Positions 1 to 7,230 of a DNA stretch of 11,921 nt are shown piece by piece. Position 1 is the first letter of the stretch. Each line of letters begins with the position of its first letter. The position numbers were made by a program, and so were the translations under genes. The stretch is from assembly GCA_030043505.1 (NCBI GenBank), contig JASHXN010000068.1, positions 1 to 11,921 on the forward strand, given 5' to 3'. This DNA is from Thermoplasmata archaeon (GTDB taxonomy: Archaea; Thermoplasmatota; Thermoplasmata; UBA184). A model generated the notes under the pieces. That model saw nothing but the letters and a program-made list of their open reading frames with translations. It was not told the DNA's origin and did not search any database.

Positions 1-805
1 ACCGACACCGCCGCGATGGCGCTCCTCTTCGCCGCCACGTACCCCGAGCGGACCGTCGGGCTCATGCTCATCGAACCGATCGTCCGGGGGAGCTGGGCCC
101 CGGATTTCCCGTTCGCGACGCGAGGAGGTGGAGGACGCGATCCGGCAGTCCGACGAGGACTGGGGGTCCCCGTCCCACATCGACCGGTTGATCCAACTCT
201 TCGCCCCGAGCCGACGCGCCGACCCGGAGTTCCATCGCTGGTTCGGCCGGGTGATCCGTTTCGGTTCCTCCCCGTCCGCCGCGGCGGCCCTCGCCCGCAT
301 GAACCTCGCCATCGACGTCCGGTCCGCGCTCCCCGCGGTGCACGTCCCTACCGTCGTCCTGAAGTGCCCGGGGGATCGGGCGGTGCGGGAAGAGAGCTCG
401 GATTTCGTCGCGCAGCATGTCGCGGGCGCGCAGCTCGTCTCGGTCCCCGGACAGGATCACTTCTTCTGGGCGAATCCTGAGGCTCGCGCAGCGTCCTTGA
501 GGGCCCAGATCGGGTTCCTCGCGGGCTTGCCGACCCGCGTTCCGGACGAGGACCGGGTGCTCAAATCCGTCGTCTTCGCGGACATCGTGGGATCGACCCG
601 GCTCGCGTCCCGCCTCGGCGACGATGTCTGGAGGAAGCTGCTGAATTCGTTCTTCACCGTCTCGCGCGCGGAGACGGTGAAGTTCCACGGCCACCTGGTG
701 AAGACCACCGGGGACGGGTTTCTCGCGACCTTTGACGGGCCGACGCGGGCGGTCAAGTTCGCGCAGTCTGTCCGGGACCACGCCCGCGAGCAAGGGCTCG
801 AGCGA
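1..805 (+). pseudogene. Broken alpha/beta-hydrolase-class III nucleotide cyclase fusion, 5' partial, frameshifted and 3' truncated
   Basis: The gene enters from the left edge in frame 1 (FAATYPERTVGLMLIEP, then W-A-P-D-F-P-F-A) and continues in frame 2 from about 119 (R-E-E-V-E-D-A-I). The reading frame therefore slips by one base in 110-122. The hydrolase part shows a late acid loop (PGDRAV, about 371-388) and the catalytic-histidine region VPGQDHFFW (about 443-469). The nucleophile elbow lies before the window. A class III cyclase domain follows. FADIVGST (about 575-598) carries the first metal Asp. VKTTGDGFL (about 698-724) carries the second metal Asp and a Lys at the usual adenine-contact position. 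Recognisable homology stops at GLE, about 794-802. The rest of the cyclase domain, including the transition-state Asn/Arg helix, is absent. The open frame runs on to 1402 but only as antisense of the acetyltransferase gene. The product cannot be a working cyclase. A contig junction error is an alternative to real gene decay. Confidence 0.75.
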
Positions 806-1816
806 CTACGGGAGCCTGCCGGATCCGCCCCCCAGTTTCTTCTCCGCCAGGATGCGCACGGCCTCCGGCTGAAACCCCAGCTTGCGATTGATCGCGAGCA
901 TCGGGAGGTTCCGGCTGTCGTTGCCGGTCCGGATGTACCGATAGCCGTGGGCCCGTCCGTAGGCGACGACCCGCCGCTTGAGTTCGGTCGCCACTCCCTT
1001 CCCGCGAACCTCGCGGCGAGTGCCGGTGAACGCTTGCTGGAGCGTTTCGGGCGCTCCGTCGGCCCGCCAGACCGCGGAGAGACCCACGAACGTTCCGCCC
1101 CTCCTTGCCAGGAAGAAGCCGTCCCGGAGGAAGCCCGGACCGTGAAGGTCCCGCTCGACGAACTGCTCGAAGGTGATCGGAGTGTAGGCGCCGAGGCGGG
1201 GCTCATCCTCCGAGACCGCGACGGTGACGGCGTACACCTCTTGGAGCAGTCTAGGGTCCTCGAGATCCTCCTGCGCCAGGTTGGTGAACGAGAATCCTTC
1301 TCGGCTCAACTCGGCGGAGCGATCCGGCAGCTCCGCTGCGCGGCGCAGATCCAGGCAGGACCTCCAGGATCTCGCGCGTTCCAGGAACCCCTGGTGTCCT
1401 AGAAAACTGACGGCGCGCGCGTCCGCAACGCGGGCCGCCGTCCAGAGGCGTTCGGCGTTCCGACGCTCCGCTTCGAGTCCGATCGCCGTCGCGAGGGCAC
1501 GCCCGATGCCCCGTCCCTGGTGGTTCGGGTCCACGACGACATCGACCCAAAGGTTCCGGGGGTCGACGCTCTCCACGTCGCTATGAAGATACCCGAACCC
1601 GACCGGCTCCCCCGACGACCGGTGCTCGGCGACGAGCTTGACGTTGGTCAGGGGAGGTACGAAGACCCTCTCGTCGAAGTGGCGGATCCCCTCCGCCGTG
1701 AACGTTCTTTCCGGCGCGATACGGCCGTGAACGGCGGCTTCTCGGTCGTAATCACCCGGCCGGAACGGCCGGACGATATAGAGCGCGGAGTCCACTCCGC
1801 GGGGAGAGACGGCCAA
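806..1816 (-). CDS. Tandem GNAT-family N-acetyltransferase
   Basis: The protein is 336 residues if the first start (TTG at 1814-1816) is used. It holds two GNAT folds in series. The N-terminal one has V-D-V-V-V-D-P followed by the acetyl-CoA pyrophosphate loop Q-G-R-G-I-G (residues 100-105). The C-terminal one has R-G-K-G-V-A (271-276) and the closing N-R-K-L-G-F segment (310-315). Both acetyl-CoA loops look intact, unlike many tandem GNATs where one half is degenerate. GNATs transfer an acetyl group from acetyl-CoA to an amine. The acceptor here cannot be predicted. The double-domain layout resembles mycothiol synthase-type enzymes, but only the architecture supports that. No ATG lies near the start. 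GTG at 1793-1795 is an equally good alternative and would remove seven residues. The stop codon sits within a few bases of the point where the convergent cyclase remnant loses homology. Confidence 0.88.
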   Translation of the reverse strand: MAVSPRGVDSALYIVRPFRPGDYDREAAVHGRIAPERTFTAEGIRHFDERVFVPPLTNVKLVAEHRSSGEPVGFGYLHSDVESVDPRNLWVDVVVDPNHQGRGIGRALATAIGLEAERRNAERLWTAARVADARAVSFLGHQGFLERARSWRSCLDLRRAAELPDRSAELSREGFSFTNLAQEDLEDPRLLQEVYAVTVAVSEDEPRLGAYTPITFEQFVERDLHGPGFLRDGFFLARRGGTFVGLSAVWRADGAPETLQQAFTGTRREVRGKGVATELKRRVVAYGRAHGYRYIRTGNDSRNLPMLAINRKLGFQPEAVRILAEKKLGGGSGRLP

Positions 1817-1914
1817 GGGATGAACGTGGTGACAGCTGACCGACGTTCCGCCTTTCGCTGGCCGCGGGCGCGTTACCTGCCCGGATCGGCCGGTGGGGGC
1901 CGTTCTCCGCGCGA

Positions 1915-1929
1915 CGGGCGTTGCGCCCG
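1915..1929 (-). terminator. Small GC hairpin downstream of the KaiC-like gene
   Basis: CGGGCG (1915-1920), a three-base loop, then CGCCCG (1924-1929) form a perfect 6-bp stem. On the minus strand it lies about 18 nt beyond the stop codon at 1947. No T-run follows it, so it may only be a 3'-end or processing structure. Confidence 0.2.
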
Positions 1930-1946
1930 GCGAGCCCGGTGATCCG

Positions 1947-2735
1947 CTAGCCCGGACGAGGCACGAACGCGACCTGCGGGGCTCTGGCGGCGCGGTCCCC
2001 CGTGACCACGTGCCCGGGAAACGAAGGCCGTACGCCGTGGACGATCAACCCGACCTCGTCGCGGTGGAGCCGGATCTCGAGGTCGGCCATCTTCTGAGCG
2101 CCGACCGCCGTCGCGAGGCCCGGCCCCATCAGCGCCAGGAGGAGGTTGCCCATGTGCCGGGACCGTTTCGCGCCGTGGAAGAACATCCGGGCCGCCTGGT
2201 CCGGCCCCATCAGCGTCTCCATGACGTCCAAGGAGTAGAGCTCCAGGATCGGATTCTTCCGGCCTCCGGCGGCTGCCTTCTCGGCCGCCTCCATCTTGGC
2301 CATCGCCACCTTCCTTTCCTTCTCGGTCGCGGGCCGGTCGTTCTCCGTCATCGCCCGGCTCGGGATCGTGACCACGTACGAGTGTCCTTCGTCCTCGCCC
2401 ACATAATCGACCACTCGGACCCGGCTGTCGAACCGGCGTCGGGTCACGTAGCGGGTGAGCCGGGCGCGGAACTGGTGGGGGGAGTCCCGCGACGGAAGGA
2501 CCGCGATCATCCCTCGCGAGTGATGGAGCATGTTCAGAATGGTCGGGAAGAGGAGCAGGTCCAGATCCTCGGTTCCGACGGTTTCGTCCCAACCTACCAG
2601 GGTCATGCTGCCCCGGGGGAAGCCTCCCCCGAGGAGCCGGTCGAAGTCAGGGATCCCGGTCGAAAAGCGCCCTTCGGGGTCCGCCTTCGGAGTCCACTCT
2701 TCGACGATCGCCGTTTCCCGGGCCGCTGCGCGCAT
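1947..2735 (-). CDS. KaiC/RAD55-like RecA-fold protein with a lost Walker A motif
   Basis: The protein has 262 residues from an ATG at 2733-2735. The opening S-T-G-I-P-D-F-D-R-L-L-G-G-G-F-P-R-G-S (residues 25-43) is the signature of archaeal KaiC/RAD55 proteins. After T-L-V-G the family has a P-loop ending in G-K-(T/S). Here residues 48-57 read G-W-D-E-T-V-G-T-E-D, so the nucleotide-binding Lys and Thr/Ser are absent. The rest of the core can still be followed: a Walker-B-like strand near L-E-L-Y-S-L-D (164-170) and a terminal strand pattern M-A-D-L-E-I-R-L then V-H-G-V-R-P (216-237). A charged, Ala/Lys/Glu-rich insertion lies around 135-160. The expected role is protein interaction or regulation rather than ATP hydrolysis (inference). 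A weak TATA-like element (GCTATGAA) about 27 nt before the ATG would fit a leaderless mRNA. Confidence 0.78.
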   Translation of the reverse strand: MRAAARETAIVEEWTPKADPEGRFSTGIPDFDRLLGGGFPRGSMTLVGWDETVGTEDLDLLLFPTILNMLHHSRGMIAVLPSRDSPHQFRARLTRYVTRRRFDSRVRVVDYVGEDEGHSYVVTIPSRAMTENDRPATEKERKVAMAKMEAAEKAAAGGRKNPILELYSLDVMETLMGPDQAARMFFHGAKRSRHMGNLLLALMGPGLATAVGAQKMADLEIRLHRDEVGLIVHGVRPSFPGHVVTGDRAARAPQVAFVPRPG

Positions 2736-2961
2736 GCTCGGAGAATGGTCCGAGGGGGTTCATAGCCCGGCAGGTTTTCCTGACGAGTTTCTCCGCCGGT
2801 AGTCGCTTCGCATTCTTCCGAACCGAAGGGGTGGATTCCGGTACCGCGGCCGCACCGTTGCCGCACGAAGGCGGGAGTTCCGGATTTGCCGAGATAGTAA
2901 CCTTGGGTAATCGGGAGGGCGCTCCGCACCGTTCTCGCCCGGGCTCGGAGACCACGAAGAT

Positions 2962-3666
2962 TCAGGTGGTCGCTACGATCGCCCGCATCCCCCGTTCCTC
3001 CCATACCACCGACGCGGAGGAGAATCCGGCGCGTCGTACGGCGCGCAGATGGAACTCGACCGAGGCGGGCACCTCCGGACCCCAGGTGCGGCGAGGAGGG
3101 ATCTCTCCGGGGATGAGGACCCTCCGGGACTCCAGGGCGCTCTGCAGGGCCGGGTCCTCCTCGAGTTTTCGCCACCACGCCGCCCACCGAGTCCTGAATT
3201 CGCGAGCGGCTTTCGAACTCGGCGGGCGCGAGTTTCGCGCGGGACCTCTTGTCCGAGAGCGGGGTCGAGCCTCGAGCTCCTCGTGGGGGAGGAAATCGGC
3301 CTCCACGAGAATTCCTCCTGGCTGCAGCAGCTCTCGGGAGTCGCGGTAGACCCGTCGCAATTCGCTCTTCTCCAGCCAGTGGAGCGCCAACGAGGAGACC
3401 ACGGCGTGGAACTTGCCCGGCCGGAGCGACGACGCCCACTCCTCCGTCCTCAGATCGGCCAGCACCCAGGTGACCCGACCGCGGAACCGGGCCAGGGCGC
3501 GCCGCCCCACTTCCAGGAGGGCGGGGTCCGCGTCGAGACCCACGACCGTGCTCTGGGGGAATTGCCGGAGGATCCGCACCGCGAGCGCGCCGGGCCCGGT
3601 GCCAAGGTCGAGGACCCGAAGCGGGCCCTTCGGGCGGAGCCGAAGCGCCCGCAGGACCGCGGCCAT
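2962..3666 (-). CDS. Class I SAM-dependent methyltransferase; true start probably upstream
   Basis: The protein has 234 residues from the only in-frame ATG (3664-3666). It shows SAM motif I V-L-D-L-G-T-G-P-G (residues 18-26), an acidic residue ending strand 2 (V-G-L-D, D45), A-D-L (70-72), S-S-L-A-L-H-W (91-97), and L-L-Q-P-G-G-I-L-V-E-A-D-F before the C-terminal half. The S-x-x-A-L-H-W element recurs in trans-aconitate-type methyltransferases, but the substrate is unknown. Reading in frame upstream of the ATG gives R-Y-R-R-A-I-S-A-W-D-S-T-F-L, then V-D-P-T-R-E-R-R, which looks like the normal N-terminal helix of such enzymes. That frame is open for 41 codons back to a TAG at 3790-3792 but contains no ATG, GTG or TTG. 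A one-base error or an unusual start is therefore likely. A possible TATA element (GATATC, 3782-3787) lies just upstream. Confidence 0.82.
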   Translation of the reverse strand: MAAVLRALRLRPKGPLRVLDLGTGPGALAVRILRQFPQSTVVGLDADPALLEVGRRALARFRGRVTWVLADLRTEEWASSLRPGKFHAVVSSLALHWLEKSELRRVYRDSRELLQPGGILVEADFLPHEELEARPRSRTRGPARNSRPPSSKAAREFRTRWAAWWRKLEEDPALQSALESRRVLIPGEIPPRRTWGPEVPASVEFHLRAVRRAGFSSASVVWEERGMRAIVATT

Positions 3667-3964
3667 CCGCCGCTCGCGCGTTGGATCGACCGTTCTGAGA
3701 AAGGTCGAATCCCACGCGGAGATGGCCCGGCGGTAACGGGTCGTCGGGAGCGCCTCCGAACCCCGAAACCCCGGCCCGAGAGATATCCTCTACCGGACGG
3801 CCCCCGCGAGCCGAGCCCACGGCGGCGCGCCTCGACCCCGTCGATCGGCGCGGGCGCCGAGGGTTCGCGAAGACCACGCCCGCCGAAGCGGATCGCCGGA
3901 TCCCACGAATTCCGTTCGGAGGATCCGAAGTTCGCCGGGGGTTCCGCCGCCCCGGGCGGACCGG
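3667..3964. other. 298-bp stretch between the winged-helix gene and the methyltransferase
   Basis: The part nearest the methyltransferase (3667-3789, minus strand) reads as that enzyme's missing N-terminus without a start codon. The distal part holds three copies of CGGATC: two direct on the plus strand (3889-3894 and 3897-3902) and one inverted (3922-3927). CGGATCC (3897-3903) and GGATCCG (3921-3927) form a 7-bp inverted repeat. An overlapping hairpin pairs TTCGGA (3915-3920) with TCCGAA (3924-3929). These could be an operator for the downstream methyltransferase or a 3' structure of the winged-helix gene. I see no RNA gene. Confidence 0.4.
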
Positions 3965-4612
3965 TCAACCCCGCGGGACCTGCTCGAGCCGGTGGACCGA
4001 GGTGGGGCGTCGTCCGTAGGGGTCGGCGGAGCCCGACGACGAGGGGGTCACCGTGGCCCGGGAACGAAGCTCGTGCGCTAGCAGCTCTCCCCGTCGCGTC
4101 AGGGTGTAGACGTTCACCCGGCGATCCCACCCCCGGACGTGCCGTCGCCCGACCTCGACGATCCCGGCGGCGATCAGCCGCCGGACCACCTTGGAGATCG
4201 CGCTCTGCTCCGCGGAGAGAACCACGCCGATGCCGCGCTGGGTCGCCTCGGGTGAGCCCACGTCGTCGGGGCCCAGGCGCCCCCGCTCGAAGAGGTGCAG
4301 CACGATGCGACGCGAGAGGGTGACCGTCTCGACCGACGGAGTTCTCGCCGCCGCGGAGGCACCCCCCGATTCCGACCCCCACGGCGGGAGGTCGGCCGGC
4401 ACGGGGGCGGGTCCGAGCGTTTCCGTCCGGTTCGTGAATTCGATCGCGGGGGGAACTTCTGCGGGCAGCGTGAGGACCTCGACCGTAGGATCGCCGAGCG
4501 GGTGCGGCGTCCGACGGAGACGAGCTCGGACGTAGCGGGCCAGCGGCCCGAGGAGGAGGCCCAAGGCCGCCCCGACGACGATCCCCAGCGCGAAGAGGCC
4601 GGGCCAATCCAT
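3965..4612 (-). CDS. Membrane-tethered winged-helix DNA-binding protein
   Basis: Starting at the ATG at 4610-4612 the protein has 215 residues. One membrane helix (about residues 4-23, FALGIVVGAALGLLLG) is followed by R-Y-V-R-A-R-L-R-R, which by the positive-inside rule places the rest in the cytoplasm. A low-complexity linker (about 35-95, Pro/Ala/Gly-rich) leads to a winged helix at about 97-185. Its candidate recognition helix is Q-S-A-I-S-K-V-V-R-R-L (136-146), and its wing lies in R-G-W-D-R-R-V-N-V-Y-T-L-T-R-R-G-E. The wing pattern resembles MarR/ArsR-type archaeal regulators. A GGAGGAGG tract ends 12 nt before this ATG. A TTG at 4661-4663 would add 17 residues (232 in total) and lies only 18 nt from the upstream Kelch stop. 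Either start makes it second in an operon with the Kelch protein. DNA-binding is inferred from fold motifs, and the target is unknown. Confidence 0.8.
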   Translation of the reverse strand: MDWPGLFALGIVVGAALGLLLGPLARYVRARLRRTPHPLGDPTVEVLTLPAEVPPAIEFTNRTETLGPAPVPADLPPWGSESGGASAAARTPSVETVTLSRRIVLHLFERGRLGPDDVGSPEATQRGIGVVLSAEQSAISKVVRRLIAAGIVEVGRRHVRGWDRRVNVYTLTRRGELLAHELRSRATVTPSSSGSADPYGRRPTSVHRLEQVPRG

Positions 4613-4681
4613 GCGCCGACCGAGCCTCCTCCGCGACCGGCCGTGATACTCCGACCGGCTCAAACGCTGTCGGCTGGCGGC

Positions 4682-6355
4682 CTAGCGTCCCTCGAAACGG
4701 TCGGTCCCGTCGTCTCGGGCCTGGGTCCGCATGCGGTCCACCAGCTCATCACCTTCGGATCGAAGCCGGGCTTCCCGGCGGCTCGCCCCGAACCAACCTA
4801 GGGCTCCAGCACCCAGCGCGGCGAGAACCGCGGCGAGTACCACCAGCGATAGCTCCCACGGCAGCGAGCGCGCGGCGGGGAACGAGGAGGTAGGGGGCGT
4901 GGTGAGCCGTCCGTACACGAGCGCGACGGCGATGGGACCGTGCGCTAGCGTCACGCTGCCGGACTCCGTGCCCTTCTCCGTTCCGTCGACCGTTGCCTGA
5001 GCAACGTACGAGTACGTGCCGGGGGCCACGACGAAGACCAGCGGGCCGCTCGACGTGGTGTTCGCGGCTCCGGCGATCTTCACCTTCCACTCGGTCTCGG
5101 TCGGCGCCCCGCTCTCGTGGAACGTCACCCAGGTAGGCTGGTACGTCCAGGTGTCGTTGAGGTACCCTGCGCCGTACTCCGTCGCCGTCGCGGAGATCTC
5201 CCCGCCGAACTCCACCTGTTCGTCGTCGCCTACATCGTCCACGAAGATGGTCCCTTCCCGGGCGACCGGGGCGGAGATGTTCCCCTCGGTGACCAGCGTC
5301 CAGTTCCCGGCGGAGAACGCCCAGACCTGGTTGCCGGAGACGTCGCAGACCCCCCCGCGCGACCACATCCCCTCGTAGTAGAGCGTCTCGTTCGCTTCGG
5401 AGTCGAACCATACGGTCCCCATCCCCGGAGGAGGAGAGGGCCCGGCCGGATGGGCTTCGGACCAGACCCCCTCGGCAAACGTCCAGGTCGTTCCCCACGA
5501 CGGGTCGAACGTCTGGTAGCCGCACGGCCCTTCGGTCCCGTACGGCACGGGCATGAACCCGCCGGTCAGGACCAGCTCGCCGTCCCCGGCGTCGTACGCC
5601 ATCTGATAGCGCATCAACCGGCCCGGAGGAGGGGTGCCGGCCGACGCCGTGATGTTCTTCCAGATCCCGTTGACGAACGTCCACGTGTCGTTGTAGAAGG
5701 TGAAGTTGGTGAACGTTCCCGCCGGAACGTTGCCGATCCCCCCGCCGAACAGCACGATCCCGCCCACCGCGGGGTCGTACGCCATCCCGAAGTCGTACCG
5801 GGGGCTCGGGGCGACCGTTGTCGAAACGTTGTGCCAGCCGGTCGCGTTGAACTCCCACGTGTCGTTGAAGAATCCCGTGTCGTTCCGGCCGCCGAACAGG
5901 ACGAGCGCCCGCGCGGCGGGGTCGTAGACCAGGCCGGCACCCGAGCGCGGCACGGGCGCGCGCGCCGGGAACAGCTCCTTCCAGTGGTTGGAGGAGAAGC
6001 TCCACGTGTCGTTGAAGAAGGCATTCCCGCCGATGCCGACGTATCCTCCGAAAAGGATCGTCTCGTTCAGCGCCGGGGAGTAGGCCATCTGAGAGTTCGA
6101 CCGCAGGCTCGGAGAGTTTCCCACGGTCGAGGTGATGTTCTGCCAGGAGGACGCGTTGCCTCCCGAGGTCGCAACGGATAGCGTGGCCGCAGGGGAACCG
6201 GGCGGGGCGCTACCGTTCGCCGCCGAGGAAGGGAGAAGAGCCGGCCAAGCCAGGAGGGCCACGGCGACGACGAGGACGGCGGTCGCCGGAATCCAGGGTC
6301 GAGGCGATCGTCCGGCGAGTCGGTGCTCGGAGGTCGTGGAGGGGGTGCTGCCCAT
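4682..6355 (-). CDS. Membrane-anchored Kelch beta-propeller surface protein with one GLP-type repeat domain
   Basis: The start is an ATG at 6353-6355 (557 residues). A GTG at 6365-6367 would add four. Numbering below counts from the GTG. An N-terminal hydrophobic segment (about 27-45) acts as signal or anchor. Kelch repeats follow, with L-F-G-G at 105-108, 157-160 and 206-209, L-T-G-G at 267-270, and a degenerate one at 387-390. Most carry N-D-T-W strands. Residues 413-486 form an Ig-like module (T-F-H-E-S-G-A-P-T-E-T-E-W, then V-A-P-G-T-Y-S-Y) of the same family as the repeats in the plus-strand surface protein at 7604. A second membrane helix (503-526) and a charged tail of about 35 residues end the protein. 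I count seventeen N-x-S/T sequons between residues 51 and 436, consistent with a glycosylated exterior. The TATA-like GAAATAC centred 26 nt before the ATG supports a leaderless transcript starting there. It is probably cotranscribed with the tethered winged-helix gene. Confidence 0.88.
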   Translation of the reverse strand: MGSTPSTTSEHRLAGRSPRPWIPATAVLVVAVALLAWPALLPSSAANGSAPPGSPAATLSVATSGGNASSWQNITSTVGNSPSLRSNSQMAYSPALNETILFGGYVGIGGNAFFNDTWSFSSNHWKELFPARAPVPRSGAGLVYDPAARALVLFGGRNDTGFFNDTWEFNATGWHNVSTTVAPSPRYDFGMAYDPAVGGIVLFGGGIGNVPAGTFTNFTFYNDTWTFVNGIWKNITASAGTPPPGRLMRYQMAYDAGDGELVLTGGFMPVPYGTEGPCGYQTFDPSWGTTWTFAEGVWSEAHPAGPSPPPGMGTVWFDSEANETLYYEGMWSRGGVCDVSGNQVWAFSAGNWTLVTEGNISAPVAREGTIFVDDVGDDEQVEFGGEISATATEYGAGYLNDTWTYQPTWVTFHESGAPTETEWKVKIAGAANTTSSGPLVFVVAPGTYSYVAQATVDGTEKGTESGSVTLAHGPIAVALVYGRLTTPPTSSFPAARSLPWELSLVVLAAVLAALGAGALGWFGASRREARLRSEGDELVDRMRTQARDDGTDRFEGR

Positions 6356-6377
6356 CGGGGCGTCCACCGTGCGCCGG

Positions 6378-6384
6378 GTATTTC
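6378..6384 (-). promoter_or_regulatory. TATA-like box of the Kelch/winged-helix operon
   Basis: On the minus strand the element reads GAAATAC and occupies -23 to -29 relative to the A of the ATG at 6355. That spacing matches an archaeal TATA box whose transcript begins at or next to the start codon. It is the one AT-rich patch in a GC-rich leader. Confidence 0.5.
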
Positions 6385-6431
6385 TACGTCGGCGGAAGAT
6401 ATGCCGTAGTTAGGCCAACTCCCCGGTTCCG

Positions 6432-7217
6432 TTAGGGCCCGGCGCTTGAGCGGTTACGTCCGGCCGGCCGTCCCCGGAGCTCTCGGATCGGTTTGGTGCC
6501 CACGAGCAGGCCCCGACCCGATCCGAGCCCCCGTCGGTAGAAGCGGGCCCGCAGGCCCGCGTCCCGCATCGCCCGGAGCAGGTTCGGACGCGACACCAGG
6601 AGACCGACGTCCGTCTCGGCAAGGTGCCGGATCCCCCGGCCCTTCTCGGCGATGAGGTAGTGGTAGGTGACGCGCGAGCGGTTTCCGCGGCGGTCCGCGT
6701 ACGACACGCGCGCGACGACCAGCTCCCGGGAACGGGTGACGATGCCGTGAACGTGCCCCGGAAAGAATCTCGACGGCTCGATCCACGGCTCGACGATCAC
6801 CACCCCTCCGGGCTTCACGTGACGGGCGAAGTTCGCGAACGCTCGCCGCAGTTCCGCCTCGGTCCGTAGATGGCCGATCGCGCTGAACAGGCACGAGAGT
6901 ACATCGAACCGATCGGAGAGACGAAAGTTCCGCATGTCCCCGAGATGGACCTCGACTCCGGGGAGGCGGCGTCGAGCGACCCGGAGCATCTGCGGACTCC
7001 GATCCACCCCGACCACACGGTACCTACCCCGAAGGATCTCCAGATGCCTTCCGGTGCCGCAGGCGACATCCAGCCAAGCGTCGCCGCCCGAACGCCCGTA
7101 ACGGCGTGCGAGTTCCTCGAGACGTTGTGCTTCGGCCCGGTAGTCTTTGGTGGCGTACTGCAGGTCGTAATAACGGGCCAGGGCACCGAACATCAGCGGG
7201 GAGGCGGAGGAACTCAC
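6432..7217 (-). CDS. Class I SAM-dependent methyltransferase, TylM1/DesVI-like
   Basis: The start is a GTG at 7215-7217, preceded by AGGAGGT with a 6-nt spacer, giving 261 residues. Longer in-frame starts exist but have no such site. The N-terminus (M-F-G-A-L-A-R-Y-Y-D-L-Q-Y) and motif I W-L-D-V-A-C-G-T-G-R-H (residues 48-58) are followed by V-V-G-V-D (68-72), L-G-D-M-R (92-96), the C-L-F-S-A-I-G-H loop and K-P-G-G-V-V-I-V-E-P-W (136-146). This pattern matches the family of amino-sugar N,N-dimethyltransferases such as TylM1 and DesVI. Many members of the family act on other substrates, and no sugar-biosynthesis genes are present here, so substrate assignment would be speculative. The last 20 residues are Arg/Gly-rich and look disordered. 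It lies upstream of the Kelch gene with a 76-nt gap that contains that gene's own promoter. Confidence 0.87.
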   Translation of the reverse strand: MSSSASPLMFGALARYYDLQYATKDYRAEAQRLEELARRYGRSGGDAWLDVACGTGRHLEILRGRYRVVGVDRSPQMLRVARRRLPGVEVHLGDMRNFRLSDRFDVLSCLFSAIGHLRTEAELRRAFANFARHVKPGGVVIVEPWIEPSRFFPGHVHGIVTRSRELVVARVSYADRRGNRSRVTYHYLIAEKGRGIRHLAETDVGLLVSRPNLLRAMRDAGLRARFYRRGLGSGRGLLVGTKPIRELRGRPAGRNRSSAGP

Positions 7218-7230
7218 GGTCCTACCTCCT
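7218..7230 (-). promoter_or_regulatory. Strong Shine-Dalgarno site deciding the methyltransferase start
   Basis: On the minus strand AGGAGGT (7224-7230) is followed by six bases and then GTG (7215-7217). It fixes the start about 24 nt upstream of the first internal ATG (7191-7193). It contrasts with the leaderless-type spacing at the Kelch and 10757 starts. Confidence 0.75.

Noticed and set aside
803..1402. Open plus-strand frame continuing the cyclase remnant to a stop at 1402
   Set aside because: It is the exact antisense of the well-supported acetyltransferase gene and has no recognisable protein motifs after position 802.
2603..3877. Long minus-strand open frame of 424 codons across the methyltransferase
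   Set aside because: Arg/Gly/Pro-rich, typical of an off-frame reading in GC-rich DNA. The methyltransferase motifs lie in another frame.
5117..6181. Plus-strand open frame of 354 codons inside the Kelch gene
   Set aside because: Antisense shadow. The Kelch blades, sequons and membrane helices on the minus strand explain the region.
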